Shown one piece after another: positions 48,326-56,727 of a DNA stretch of 64,000 nt (positions within the stretch are counted from its first letter, which is position 1; each line of letters starts with the position of its first letter). The stretch lies in assembly GCF_019317285.1 (NCBI RefSeq), contig NZ_CP079218.1, forward strand, positions 5,022,001 to 5,086,000, written 5' to 3'. Under the pieces are notes generated by a model. It worked only from the letters and a program-made list of their open reading frames with translations. It was not told the origin of the DNA and made no database searches. This DNA is from Pedobacter sp. D749. Lineage in GTDB: Bacteria > Bacteroidota > Bacteroidia > Sphingobacteriales > Sphingobacteriaceae. The position numbers and the translations under genes were made by a program.

Positions 48326-51184
48326 ATGATAAAAATATTACTCAAAAACATCCTGCCCCTTCTTCTTTTTTTAATTTCTACACAACTATTTGCCCAAGGT
48401 TTAAAGGGTAAGGTTACGGATTCTGCAGGATTAGCTATTCCAGGCGCTACTGTTCAGGTAGTTGGTTCAAAAATTGGAACATCTTCTGATGGAAACGGGC
48501 TATATGCCTTAAAATTTCCTTCTGCCGGAGCTTATAAAGTCAGGATTTCTTTTACTGGTTATCAAACTTCTGAAGTAGCTGTTCAAATCGACAACACTGT
48601 TAAAACGATGGATTTTGCGCTGCAGGATACAAAAGAATTATTAAGTGATGTAGTTGTGGTGGGATCGAGATCGACGCCGAGAACGAACATTGAAAGCGTG
48701 GTTCCGGTTGATCTGATTTCTACAAAAGACGTTAAAGTATTTGCGCAGACCGATTTAACACAGATTTTGAATTTTGTGGCACCATCTTTTAGCTCTAACC
48801 GGCAAACCGTTTCTGATGGTACCGATCACATCGATCCGGCATCTTTACGTGGTTTAGGGCCAGATCAGGTTTTGGTGCTGGTAAACGGAAAACGTAGGCA
48901 TACCACAGCCCTTGTAAACATTAATGGTACTTTCGGCCGTGGTTCTGTTGGAACTGATTTAAACTCCATTCCTGTTTCGGCGATTGAACGCATTGAGGTG
49001 CTGCGCGACGGTGCTGCGGCACAGTATGGTTCGGATGCGATTGCGGGGGTAATCAACATTGTTTTAAAAAAGGTAACACCATATAGTTTCTCTACCTCTT
49101 TTGGTCAGTCTTCTTCAAATGCCCTTGGTCGCGATTTTAGCGATGGCAGAACTTTTCAGGTTGATTTTAGCAAAGGCTGGGCATTTAAGAATGATAAAGG
49201 TTTCATCAATTTTGCGGCCCAATATCTTCAGCGTGGATATACCAACCGTGGTGGTTTAGATACCCGTCCTTTATTGTATTCTGCAAGTCCAACGAAAGGT
49301 TCTACAGAAACAGAAGCCGCTTTTCAGGCCCGTTTTGCCAGTTTAAAAGCCGCCGATGACGCCAGGGCTGCTGCAAATGGTTTAGATAGAAACAATATGC
49401 GTGTGGGTAATTCCGACTCCAAAAATGGTGGTGGATTTTTAAATGGTCAGTTCAATTTTGGGAAAACTACCCAATTGTATTATGCTGCAGGTTTTACGCA
49501 TAAAACAGGAAGTGCAGCGGGTTTTTACCGATTGCCAACGCAAACTACCCAAATAGATTTGTCGATCTACCCTAATGGATTTTTACCATTTATCGATACC
49601 AAAATCAATGATTATTCTTTTTCTGCTGGTTTAAGAGGTAAATTGGGTACATGGGATTATGACCTTAGCAATACCAGCGGCGAAAATACAATCGCGTTTA
49701 ATATTAACAATACGGTTAATGCTTCCCTGCCCACAGGAACAAGTCCTACTTCATTTTATGCTGGCGAGTTGCTATTCAGACAGAACACCAGTAACCTCGA
49801 TTTAAACAAAAAACATACTTTTGACGGTGGATTTTTAACTTCATTAAATACAGCTTTTGGTGGAGAATTTAGGATAGATAACTACCAGATCAAAGAAGGC
49901 GAGCTTTTATCTTATTCAAATGGCGGAAGATTGATCGGAACGTCGCCTACTGCGTCAGGTGCGCAGGTATTTCCGGGTTTTAAACCCAGTAATGCATTGG
50001 ATAAATCGAGGCACAACGTTGGTGCTTATGCCGATTTTGAAGCTGAATTTGGAACGAGGGTAACTTTAGGTGCTGCGGGCCGTTACGAAAATTACAGTGA
50101 TTTCGGTTCTAACTTCTCCTATAAATTTACGGGTAAGGTTAAGCTTTTTGGTGATGTTTCCATCCGTGGAGCTTATTCCACTGGATTTAGGGCACCATCT
50201 TTACACCAACAATATTTTAATAATGAAAGCACGCAATTTGTAGGTACCAATGCCACACAGGTTTTAACCGTAAATAATGCAAATCCTATTGTTGCCCAGT
50301 TTGGTGTTGGTGCATTAAAACCTGAAATTTCTAAATCGGGAAGTTTAGGTTTGGCAGGCAAAATCGCCAAAACCTTTACTTTTACCATCGATGCTTATAA
50401 CATTGATATCAGCGACCGGATTGTTTTCTCCAGTCAATATGCCCGCGAACGTTCTGCTGGTGTTTTAGTGCCAACCGGTGTAGTGAACCAGATTTTAAAT
50501 ACGGTAGACCCAGCGGCACAGATTAACAGTGTACAATTTTTTACCAATGCCATTACCACAAATACCGCAGGGATCGATGTGGTGTTAACCAACAGGTTCA
50601 ATTTGGGTGCAAAAAGCAGCTTAATCTTAAGTGTTGCCGGAAATGTAAATAAAACCGTGGTAAGAAGCATTCAGGGATCCGATAAAATTGAAAGTGACCC
50701 AACCTTGAAAGCGAAATTATTCGATCGTTTGGAACGCTCCCGTTTCGAAAGTTCGGTGCCTAAAAACAAATTAAATATTACCGCAACCTATAATGTAAGT
50801 AAATTATCATTCGTGGCAAGAACAGTCCGTTTTGGAGAAGTTACGTATTTAAACGCCATCGATCCAAATATTCCTGCCAATGGTTTGCCAACTCAGTTGG
50901 ATCAAACTTTTGCCCCTAAATGGGTAACTGATTTCTCTGTAAGTTATGCTGCAAGCAAAACATGGTCGGTAACCGTAGGGGCAAATAATATTTTTGATGT
51001 TTATCCCGATAAATTATACATCGATCCAAGGAATAATGAAAATAACCTTAGCGGTGTTTCTACCAGCAATTATTCAGGTGGATTAGACAATACTTCAAAT
51101 GGCAGGTTCTTGTATCCAAGGGCTGTTAGTCAGTTTGGTTTTAGTGGCCGCTATGTATATGGTAAAATTGCCTGTACGTTTTAA
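48326..51184 (+). CDS. TonB-dependent outer-membrane receptor
   Basis: A 952-residue receptor with a signal peptide (MIKILLKNILPLLLFLISTQLFAQ) and a carboxypeptidase-regulatory-like domain at about 25-105. The plug follows (LSDVVVVGSRSTPRTNIESVVPVDLIS; GLGPDQVLVLVNGKRRH; RIEVLRDGAAAQYGSDAIAGVINI), then a 22-strand-type barrel ending in Phe. The plug lacks the SusC signature and there is no SusD gene next to it, so it is a classical TonB receptor, possibly for a siderophore or cofactor. The substrate is unknown. The last strand is followed by a palindrome repeat. Confidence 0.92.
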   Translation: MIKILLKNILPLLLFLISTQLFAQGLKGKVTDSAGLAIPGATVQVVGSKIGTSSDGNGLYALKFPSAGAYKVRISFTGYQTSEVAVQIDNTVKTMDFALQDTKELLSDVVVVGSRSTPRTNIESVVPVDLISTKDVKVFAQTDLTQILNFVAPSFSSNRQTVSDGTDHIDPASLRGLGPDQVLVLVNGKRRHTTALVNINGTFGRGSVGTDLNSIPVSAIERIEVLRDGAAAQYGSDAIAGVINIVLKKVTPYSFSTSFGQSSSNALGRDFSDGRTFQVDFSKGWAFKNDKGFINFAAQYLQRGYTNRGGLDTRPLLYSASPTKGSTETEAAFQARFASLKAADDARAAANGLDRNNMRVGNSDSKNGGGFLNGQFNFGKTTQLYYAAGFTHKTGSAAGFYRLPTQTTQIDLSIYPNGFLPFIDTKINDYSFSAGLRGKLGTWDYDLSNTSGENTIAFNINNTVNASLPTGTSPTSFYAGELLFRQNTSNLDLNKKHTFDGGFLTSLNTAFGGEFRIDNYQIKEGELLSYSNGGRLIGTSPTASGAQVFPGFKPSNALDKSRHNVGAYADFEAEFGTRVTLGAAGRYENYSDFGSNFSYKFTGKVKLFGDVSIRGAYSTGFRAPSLHQQYFNNESTQFVGTNATQVLTVNNANPIVAQFGVGALKPEISKSGSLGLAGKIAKTFTFTIDAYNIDISDRIVFSSQYARERSAGVLVPTGVVNQILNTVDPAAQINSVQFFTNAITTNTAGIDVVLTNRFNLGAKSSLILSVAGNVNKTVVRSIQGSDKIESDPTLKAKLFDRLERSRFESSVPKNKLNITATYNVSKLSFVARTVRFGEVTYLNAIDPNIPANGLPTQLDQTFAPKWVTDFSVSYAASKTWSVTVGANNIFDVYPDKLYIDPRNNENNLSGVSTSNYSGGLDNTSNGRFLYPRAVSQFGFSGRYVYGKIACTF

Positions 51185-51208
51185 GGGAATGTCATCAATT
51201 TCAGTATT

Positions 51209-51270
51209 TAACCACAGATGCGCACAGATAAACACAGATTTTATCTGTGTGCATCCTTTTTATCTGTGGT
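51209..51270. repeat. CCACAGAT...ATCTGTGG dispersed palindrome between convergent genes
   Basis: Outer arms TAACCACAGAT and ATCTGTGGT and inner CACAGAT/ATCTGTG copies form a long imperfect stem. It may act as a terminator between the TonB receptor gene and murF. Confidence 0.8.
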
Positions 51271-51325
51271 CAATTAAGGTTGCGCTGTATAAAGTTGACG
51301 TATTTGGTCTAAGAAATTTAATTAA

Positions 51326-52627
51326 CTATAAATATTGCAACAAACTTTCCAGTTTCATTCCCCGTGAGCCTTTTAGCAATACCAAATGATCTTCAACCGG
51401 ATTTTCCTGCAAGTAAGTGGCTGCCTCGTCCGGAGTTTCGAAAAACACACCTTTAATTGCATCTTTAAAGGCATAAAAATCTTTTCCGATAAAAATTAAC
51501 TGGTTTAAGCCACTTTCTGCAGCCTGTTTCGCAATGAGTTCATGCTGACCAGCAGATTCTGGTCCTAATTCGAACATATCACCCAAAATAGCTGTTTTTT
51601 TATCGGCCGATAACAGGGCGATATTTTTTAGTGCCGCAGTCATGCTGCTTGGATTGGCGTTGTAAAAATCGCAGATGACTGTATTTTTTTCAGTTTTGGT
51701 GAGTTGCGAACGATTGTTTTTTGGTTGATAGTTCGATAAACCGGTATTGATTTCTTCAGGACTCATGTCAAAAAAGTCTCCTATACAGATGGCAGCAAGG
51801 ATATTTTCAAAATTATAACTACCTGTTAAATTGGTTTTTACTGATGATGAAACCTCATGATTGGTCCAGTCTACTTCAATAAAAGGATCGCTGCTTTTTA
51901 ATGTACCTCTAATAGTATTGCCGTTTTCTGTTCCGTAATAAATCAGTTTGTTTAATCCTGCAGCAGTGCTCATTTCAAGTAAGTGCGGATTGTCTCTATT
52001 GATAAAAGTGTATCCTTGAGTTTCTTTTAAATAGGTATAAAGCTCAGCCTTACCCTTTTTTACACCCTCAAACCCACCAAATCCATCTAAATGTGCCATG
52101 CCTACATTGGTAATAATTCCATGGGTAGGCTGTGCTATGGTACAAAGCAGTTCTATTTCCTTTTGGTGGTTTGCACCCATTTCAATTACCGCAACCTGAA
52201 CATCATCGGTAATGGATAAGATAGATAATGGAACACCAATATGATTGTTTAGGTTGCCAAAGGTTGCAAAGGTTTTGTATCGTTCGGCTAAAACAGCATT
52301 TACCAGTTCTTTGCTCGTGGTTTTTCCATTGCTACCAGTTAAACCAATTACCGGGATATTTAATTGTTTGCGGTGATGGCGCGCCAGATCCTGCAAAGTG
52401 CTTAATACATCTTCAACCAATAAGCATTGGCTGTTCATTGCATACTTTTCTTCATCTACAACTGCATAAGCTGCTCCCTTTTCAATAGCCTGAGAAGCAA
52501 ATTCATTGGCATTAAAAAGATCTCCTTTTAAGGCAAAAAAGATACAACCGGGTGTAATGTTTCTTGTATCAGTAGAAATAACAGGGTTTTCTTGATAGTA
52601 ATCGTATAATCTTTCAGTTGTAATCAT
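51326..52627 (-). CDS. murF: UDP-N-acetylmuramoyl-tripeptide--D-alanyl-D-alanine ligase
   Basis: A 433-residue Mur ligase that adds D-Ala-D-Ala to the muropeptide precursor. The ATP loop GLTGSNGKTTSKEL is at about 96-109. Also present are TFGNLNNHIGVPLSIL, VIEMGANHQKEI, a NVGMAHLDGFGGFEGVKKGKAELY stretch, and the C-terminal domain with CDFYNANPSSMTAALKNIA. Length and motifs are normal. It stands apart from the dcw cluster and is divergent from the M14 peptidase gene. Confidence 0.95.
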   Translation of the reverse strand: MITTERLYDYYQENPVISTDTRNITPGCIFFALKGDLFNANEFASQAIEKGAAYAVVDEEKYAMNSQCLLVEDVLSTLQDLARHHRKQLNIPVIGLTGSNGKTTSKELVNAVLAERYKTFATFGNLNNHIGVPLSILSITDDVQVAVIEMGANHQKEIELLCTIAQPTHGIITNVGMAHLDGFGGFEGVKKGKAELYTYLKETQGYTFINRDNPHLLEMSTAAGLNKLIYYGTENGNTIRGTLKSSDPFIEVDWTNHEVSSSVKTNLTGSYNFENILAAICIGDFFDMSPEEINTGLSNYQPKNNRSQLTKTEKNTVICDFYNANPSSMTAALKNIALLSADKKTAILGDMFELGPESAGQHELIAKQAAESGLNQLIFIGKDFYAFKDAIKGVFFETPDEAATYLQENPVEDHLVLLKGSRGMKLESLLQYL

Positions 52628-52710
52628 GCCTATGGTAAAAAATATGATGTAAAATTAAGCTTTCGCATTAACAAAAAACAAAATTAGTACATTAGGTAAA
52701 ATTATTACCT

Positions 52711-55206
52711 ATGAAAAGACTCTTAACGTTCTGTCTGATCTCCCTGAGTTCCATTTTTTTTGTACATGCCCAGCTAAAATCTCCTGACGATTTTTTAGGT
52801 TACCCCCTAGGCTCGCACTTTACCCCACACCATAAAGTGGCCGATTATTTTAGGCAAACCGCTGCGGCTTCTGCTAAAAACATGAAGCTGATAGAATATG
52901 GTAAAACCAATGAGGGCCGGCCATTAATGGTGGCAGTTATCTCTTCGTCAGAAAACATAACGAAACTGGAACAGATCAGGAGCAACAATTTAATTCTGGC
53001 AACCGGCATCAATAATAGTGTTGATCTGACAAGTCAGCCTGCTATACTTTGGTTAAGTTATAATGTGCACGGTAATGAGGCAAACTCTACTGAAACTGCT
53101 ATGAAGATGCTTTATACCTTGGTTTCGGGTAATAATAAACCTGCCGTTGATTGGTTAAAAAATACGGTTGTAGTAATTGATCCTTGTTTAAACCCAGATG
53201 GAAGAGACCGTTATGTGAATTATTTTAATAGTGTGGTCGGTAAAACACCCAATTCTGACCCATTATCAAGAGAGCACATCGAGCCATGGCCAGGCGGCAG
53301 ACCAAACCATTATTATTTCGATTTAAACCGCGACTGGGCCTGGCAAACACAAATTGAGAGCCAGCAAAGGTTGGCTTTGTATAACCAATGGATGCCACAG
53401 GTACATGTTGATTTTCATGAACAGGGTTATAATGAGCCTTACTATTTTGCGCCGGCAGCAGAGCCTGTTCACCATGACATTACACCGTGGCAAAAAAGTT
53501 TCCAGGTAGTTGTTGGTAAAAACAATGCCAAATACTTTGATGCCGAAGGCTGGCAATATTTCACTAAAGAGCGTTTCGATCTGCTTTACCCTTCTTATGG
53601 CGATACTTATCCTTTGTATAATGGATCAATAGGTATGACCTATGAGCAAGGAGGGATCAGAGCCGGATTATCAGTGGTAACCAACGATGGTGATACGTTA
53701 ACCTTAAAAGATCGCATCGCACACCACTTTACAACAGGAATGTCGACCCTTGAAGTAACTTCTTTAAACCATAGTAAATTATTAGAGGAGTATAAAAAGT
53801 ATTTCCAGCAGGAATTAGCCAGTAGTCCGGGTGTTTATAAAAGTTATATTATAAAAGCGACTAATTTATCACGCTTAAAAAAACTGGCTGAACTGTTAAC
53901 CAAAAATAAAATCGAATTTGCCTTTGGTGGTGATAAAGGCGGAAGAGGTTATGATTACGATACCCAAAAGGAAGAAAGTTTTACCATTGCCCGCAATGAT
54001 TTAATTGTTAACATTCAGCAACCAAGAGCAGTTTTGGCTAACGTTTTATTAGAGCCACAAACCTTTGTAACCGATTCTAATACTTATGATATTACGGCCT
54101 GGGCCCTCCCCTATGTGTACGGATTAAAGGGTTATGCCAGTAAAGAAAGTATTAAAGGGAAATATTCAGCAATTGAAGAGCCCAAAATAATCAATAATGA
54201 GCTTGACAAACCTCTGGCCTGGTTGTTTAGTTGGGGAACAAGCGAAGATGTTCAGGTTTTAACAGCGCTGCAAAAGGAAAGTATAAAAGTGAGGCAGGCT
54301 GATCAGCCATTTGCTGTAAATGGAAAAGACTATCCTGCAGGAACCCTGATTGTGTTGAGGGCTGAAAACGAAAGACTGATAAAAGGGATGAAAGATAAGG
54401 TTGCGTCTATCTCCAAAACTTTGAACATGCCAATACAGGCTGTTAGCAGTGGTTTTGTAGAAAAAGGAAAAGATTTTGGCTCTAATGTTTACCCTTTGTT
54501 AAAACAGCCTAAAATTGCAATTGTTTCTGGTATGGAGGTTTCTTCACTCGCTTTTGGTGAAGCCTGGTTTTTTCTTGAACACGATTTAAACCTTTCTCCA
54601 ATTATTATTAATGCTAAGGAGCTGAATAACCTGGATATTAATAAGGTAAACACCTTGATTTTGCCTGATGGAAGTTACAGTCCTTTTATAGGTGAGGGTT
54701 TAACCGCATGGTTAAATAAGGGAGGAAGGTTGATTTTGATGGAAGATGCCATCGAAAGTGTATTCGAGAAAAAAGGTTTTGATATTAAAAAGAAGGAGGC
54801 TGTTGTAAAAAAGGATGAAAAGCCAGAAGCAAACAAACTTCTTTTTAAGAACAAAGACAAGGATGATTTTGAAACTACTATTCCTGGTGCAATTTATAAG
54901 ATCAATCTTGATGCAAGTCACCCGTTTTCTTATGGTCTGGGTAAAACCTATTATAGCTTAAAAACAGACCGTAAGATCTACGAGCCTTTTGTTAAAGGTT
55001 GGAATGTGGGGTTAATTAACGAAAAAAGCTTAATGGCCGGTGTAGTAGGTAAAAAAGCAAGGGAAGAGCTTAAAACCGGTCTTTTAATCGGGGTACAAGA
55101 TTTCGGACGTGGACAGGTAGTTTATTTGGCTAATGATCCTCTTTTCAGGAATTTTTGGGAAGGCGGTAAGACACTTTTTGGAAATGTCCTATTTTGTAGT
55201 TATTAG
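52711..55206 (+). CDS. Secreted M14 family zinc carboxypeptidase
   Basis: An 831-residue exported peptidase with signal peptide MKRLLTFCLISLSSIFFVHAQ. The zinc motif VHGNEANSTE has His120 and Glu123, and the third ligand is the His in HVDFHEQGYNEPYYF. The Asn-Arg substrate motif appears as YFDLNRDWAWQ. A C-terminal glutamine-amidotransferase-like region follows (about 600-830: NTLILPDGSYSPF, GVQDFGRGQVVYLANDPLFRNFWEGG). Such large M14 proteins are frequent in Bacteroidota. It acts in the periplasm or outside the cell. Confidence 0.9.
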   Translation: MKRLLTFCLISLSSIFFVHAQLKSPDDFLGYPLGSHFTPHHKVADYFRQTAAASAKNMKLIEYGKTNEGRPLMVAVISSSENITKLEQIRSNNLILATGINNSVDLTSQPAILWLSYNVHGNEANSTETAMKMLYTLVSGNNKPAVDWLKNTVVVIDPCLNPDGRDRYVNYFNSVVGKTPNSDPLSREHIEPWPGGRPNHYYFDLNRDWAWQTQIESQQRLALYNQWMPQVHVDFHEQGYNEPYYFAPAAEPVHHDITPWQKSFQVVVGKNNAKYFDAEGWQYFTKERFDLLYPSYGDTYPLYNGSIGMTYEQGGIRAGLSVVTNDGDTLTLKDRIAHHFTTGMSTLEVTSLNHSKLLEEYKKYFQQELASSPGVYKSYIIKATNLSRLKKLAELLTKNKIEFAFGGDKGGRGYDYDTQKEESFTIARNDLIVNIQQPRAVLANVLLEPQTFVTDSNTYDITAWALPYVYGLKGYASKESIKGKYSAIEEPKIINNELDKPLAWLFSWGTSEDVQVLTALQKESIKVRQADQPFAVNGKDYPAGTLIVLRAENERLIKGMKDKVASISKTLNMPIQAVSSGFVEKGKDFGSNVYPLLKQPKIAIVSGMEVSSLAFGEAWFFLEHDLNLSPIIINAKELNNLDINKVNTLILPDGSYSPFIGEGLTAWLNKGGRLILMEDAIESVFEKKGFDIKKKEAVVKKDEKPEANKLLFKNKDKDDFETTIPGAIYKINLDASHPFSYGLGKTYYSLKTDRKIYEPFVKGWNVGLINEKSLMAGVVGKKAREELKTGLLIGVQDFGRGQVVYLANDPLFRNFWEGGKTLFGNVLFCSY

Positions 55207-55867
55207 TGTGTGCAACATATCGCCTGTTTAAATTTTTTTAACAAATATAAATGGTCTTTGCTGTCACACTGAGGGGTAATTTATTTTATAAAAATCAATA
55301 TAAATGGACAGGAGAATTTTTAACGAACTGTAAACTGTGAGGAATCTTCATTGCGAGTAACCATCAGGTCTGTGGCCTGAAAAAAATAGGAATGATGTCC
55401 TATATTCGCTTTTTAACGTATTAGGTTTAAGATTTTGCATCCTGCAAAACTCATTGAGCTAAGATGTCTAAGGTGGTCGTAAAAATTAAAGACTACGCAG
55501 TTTAATTAACCACCTTAGGCACCTAAGAACATCTAATTCATTAAATAATCCTTTAGGCTTTCACACCATATAAGAACATGTAAGCTTATATGGTCCTTAA
55601 ATGTCTTATATGGTCAAAAAAATAACACTAAATATCAATTGTTTACATAAACGTCATTATAAGAAGGCTTTTTTCAGTCGACGAAGCAATCTTACAACGA
55701 TCGCTAATAGCGTGTGCATTAAGATTGCTTGGTTCCTCGAAATGATGATTTTCTATTGGAATCTGTCAATGGTAGCGTAGTCAATTGCTTTATTAATGTG
55801 TTGAAATGGTCTTCGACTATGCTCAGACTGACATACGAAATAAATTTATTTAATTTCAAATAGGCTG
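55207..55867. other. Gene-free stretch packed with dispersed palindromes
   Basis: No convincing gene is seen. It holds an inverted repeat GATGTCTAAGGTGGT (55463-55477) with ACCACCTTAGGC (55509). It also has CCATATAAG/CTTATATGG (55566-55593) with a third half at 55605, a GAAGCAATCTTA/TAAGATTGCTT palindrome (55682-55730) and a CTTCGACTATGCTCAGACTG piece (55812). It leads directly into a decayed transposase. Confidence 0.6.
55676..55746. repeat. GTCAT-family palindrome with AAGCAATCTTA arms
   Basis: AAGCAATCTTA (55684-55694) pairs with TAAGATTGCTT (55720-55730). The flanks GTCGACGAAG and CCTCGAAATGATG are degraded ends of the family seen at 17155. Confidence 0.6.
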
Positions 55868-56302
55868 TTAGTGATGTCCTTTTAGTCAGGTTAAGAGCAA
55901 TCCTATAAAGGATAGAAAGTTTTCTGTAGTAGTTCTGGCCCGTTTCCTGTTTATATTTTGCTGTAAATCAGTGTTAAGCAGTCAATTCGGTGAGTTTTTA
56001 ATTCTCGGACGGGAACGAACCGCACCAGCTATCCTGTTGACATCGGCACTCATGGTGAAAATATCACGCCGTTTTTCTTTTTGTTCGGTTTGTGAAGCTT
56101 TGAGGTAGCGGATACTTTCCGCGCAGGCAATGGCTTTTAAACCTGATTACCATTCCTGTTTTGACTCCCCATAGGGTTCTATTTCTTTCCAATCCACAAC
56201 TGCAAATAATGTAGTGAAAATAATATCTTCTTAAAGATGCTCTTTAGTTCGGTCTATCCCGAAGTCGGTTAGTGACGAAAAATAATCAATTGGAATTTCC
56301 AT
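55868..56302 (-). pseudogene. Decayed ISAs1-family (H-repeat type) transposase with central deletion
   Basis: Reading minus from ATG at 56302 in one frame of 145 codons, interrupted by in-frame stops, gives MEIPIDYFSSLTDFGIDRTKEHL, a stop, then EDIIFTTLFAVVDWKEIEPYG and SKQEW. This matches the N-terminal DDE_Tnp_1-associated region of ISAs1 transposases. It then jumps to GLKAIACAESIRYLKAS, MSADVNRIAGAVRSRPRIKNS (usually AVRSHWxIENSLHW) and later RKRARTTTENFLSFIGLLL, which match the family's C-terminus. The middle, including most of the DDE core, is missing. No terminal repeats were identified. Confidence 0.75.
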
Positions 56303-56339
56303 TGCTTTTTACCAAAGTAGAGCGGATTTAACTTTACAT

Positions 56340-56727
56340 GGATATTTTTTAATTATTAGCATGTTTTAGATTTCTTTACTTGTTTTTTATAGTGTTATTG
56401 TGTTTCGTGTTTTTTTAAAGATAAATTTGGAATTTTCATATCTATTTGGTTGTTTTTTATGATGTATTGGTGTTTTTTGAATGTTTTTTATTGTGTTTTA
56501 GTATTTTTTATATAAAAATGCGTTCATTTTTCAATTATTTATGTGTAATAAATACTATTTATGTTATTATTATTGCTTTTTGAGTAAAATTATAGTGTAT
56601 TATTGGTTTGTATGATGGGTATTTGGTGTTTTTTAGTGATTTTTTGTTAAAATTTGTTAAAAAAAGTTTTTTAACTCAATCTTAACGCTTAGATTAGTCG
56701 AATCAATAACTAAACTATTTCTTAACT
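56340..56727. other. Very AT-rich leader region upstream of the first susC
   Basis: The plus strand is strikingly T-rich with recurrent GTGTTTTTTA- and TTGTTTTTTAT-like runs every 10-20 nt, and no gene. The last 20 nt before the ATG (CAATAACTAAACTATTT) recur before the second susC. No full TAnnTTTG promoter is obvious. Such tracts may bend DNA or form a long regulatory leader. Confidence 0.5.

Noticed and set aside
48326..51184. The TonB receptor as a third SusC
   Set aside because: Its plug lacks the SusC-type sequence, and murF rather than a susD gene follows.
55207..55867. A hidden gene in the spacer after the M14 peptidase
   Set aside because: Stops are frequent in all frames and the sequence is explained by palindromic repeats.
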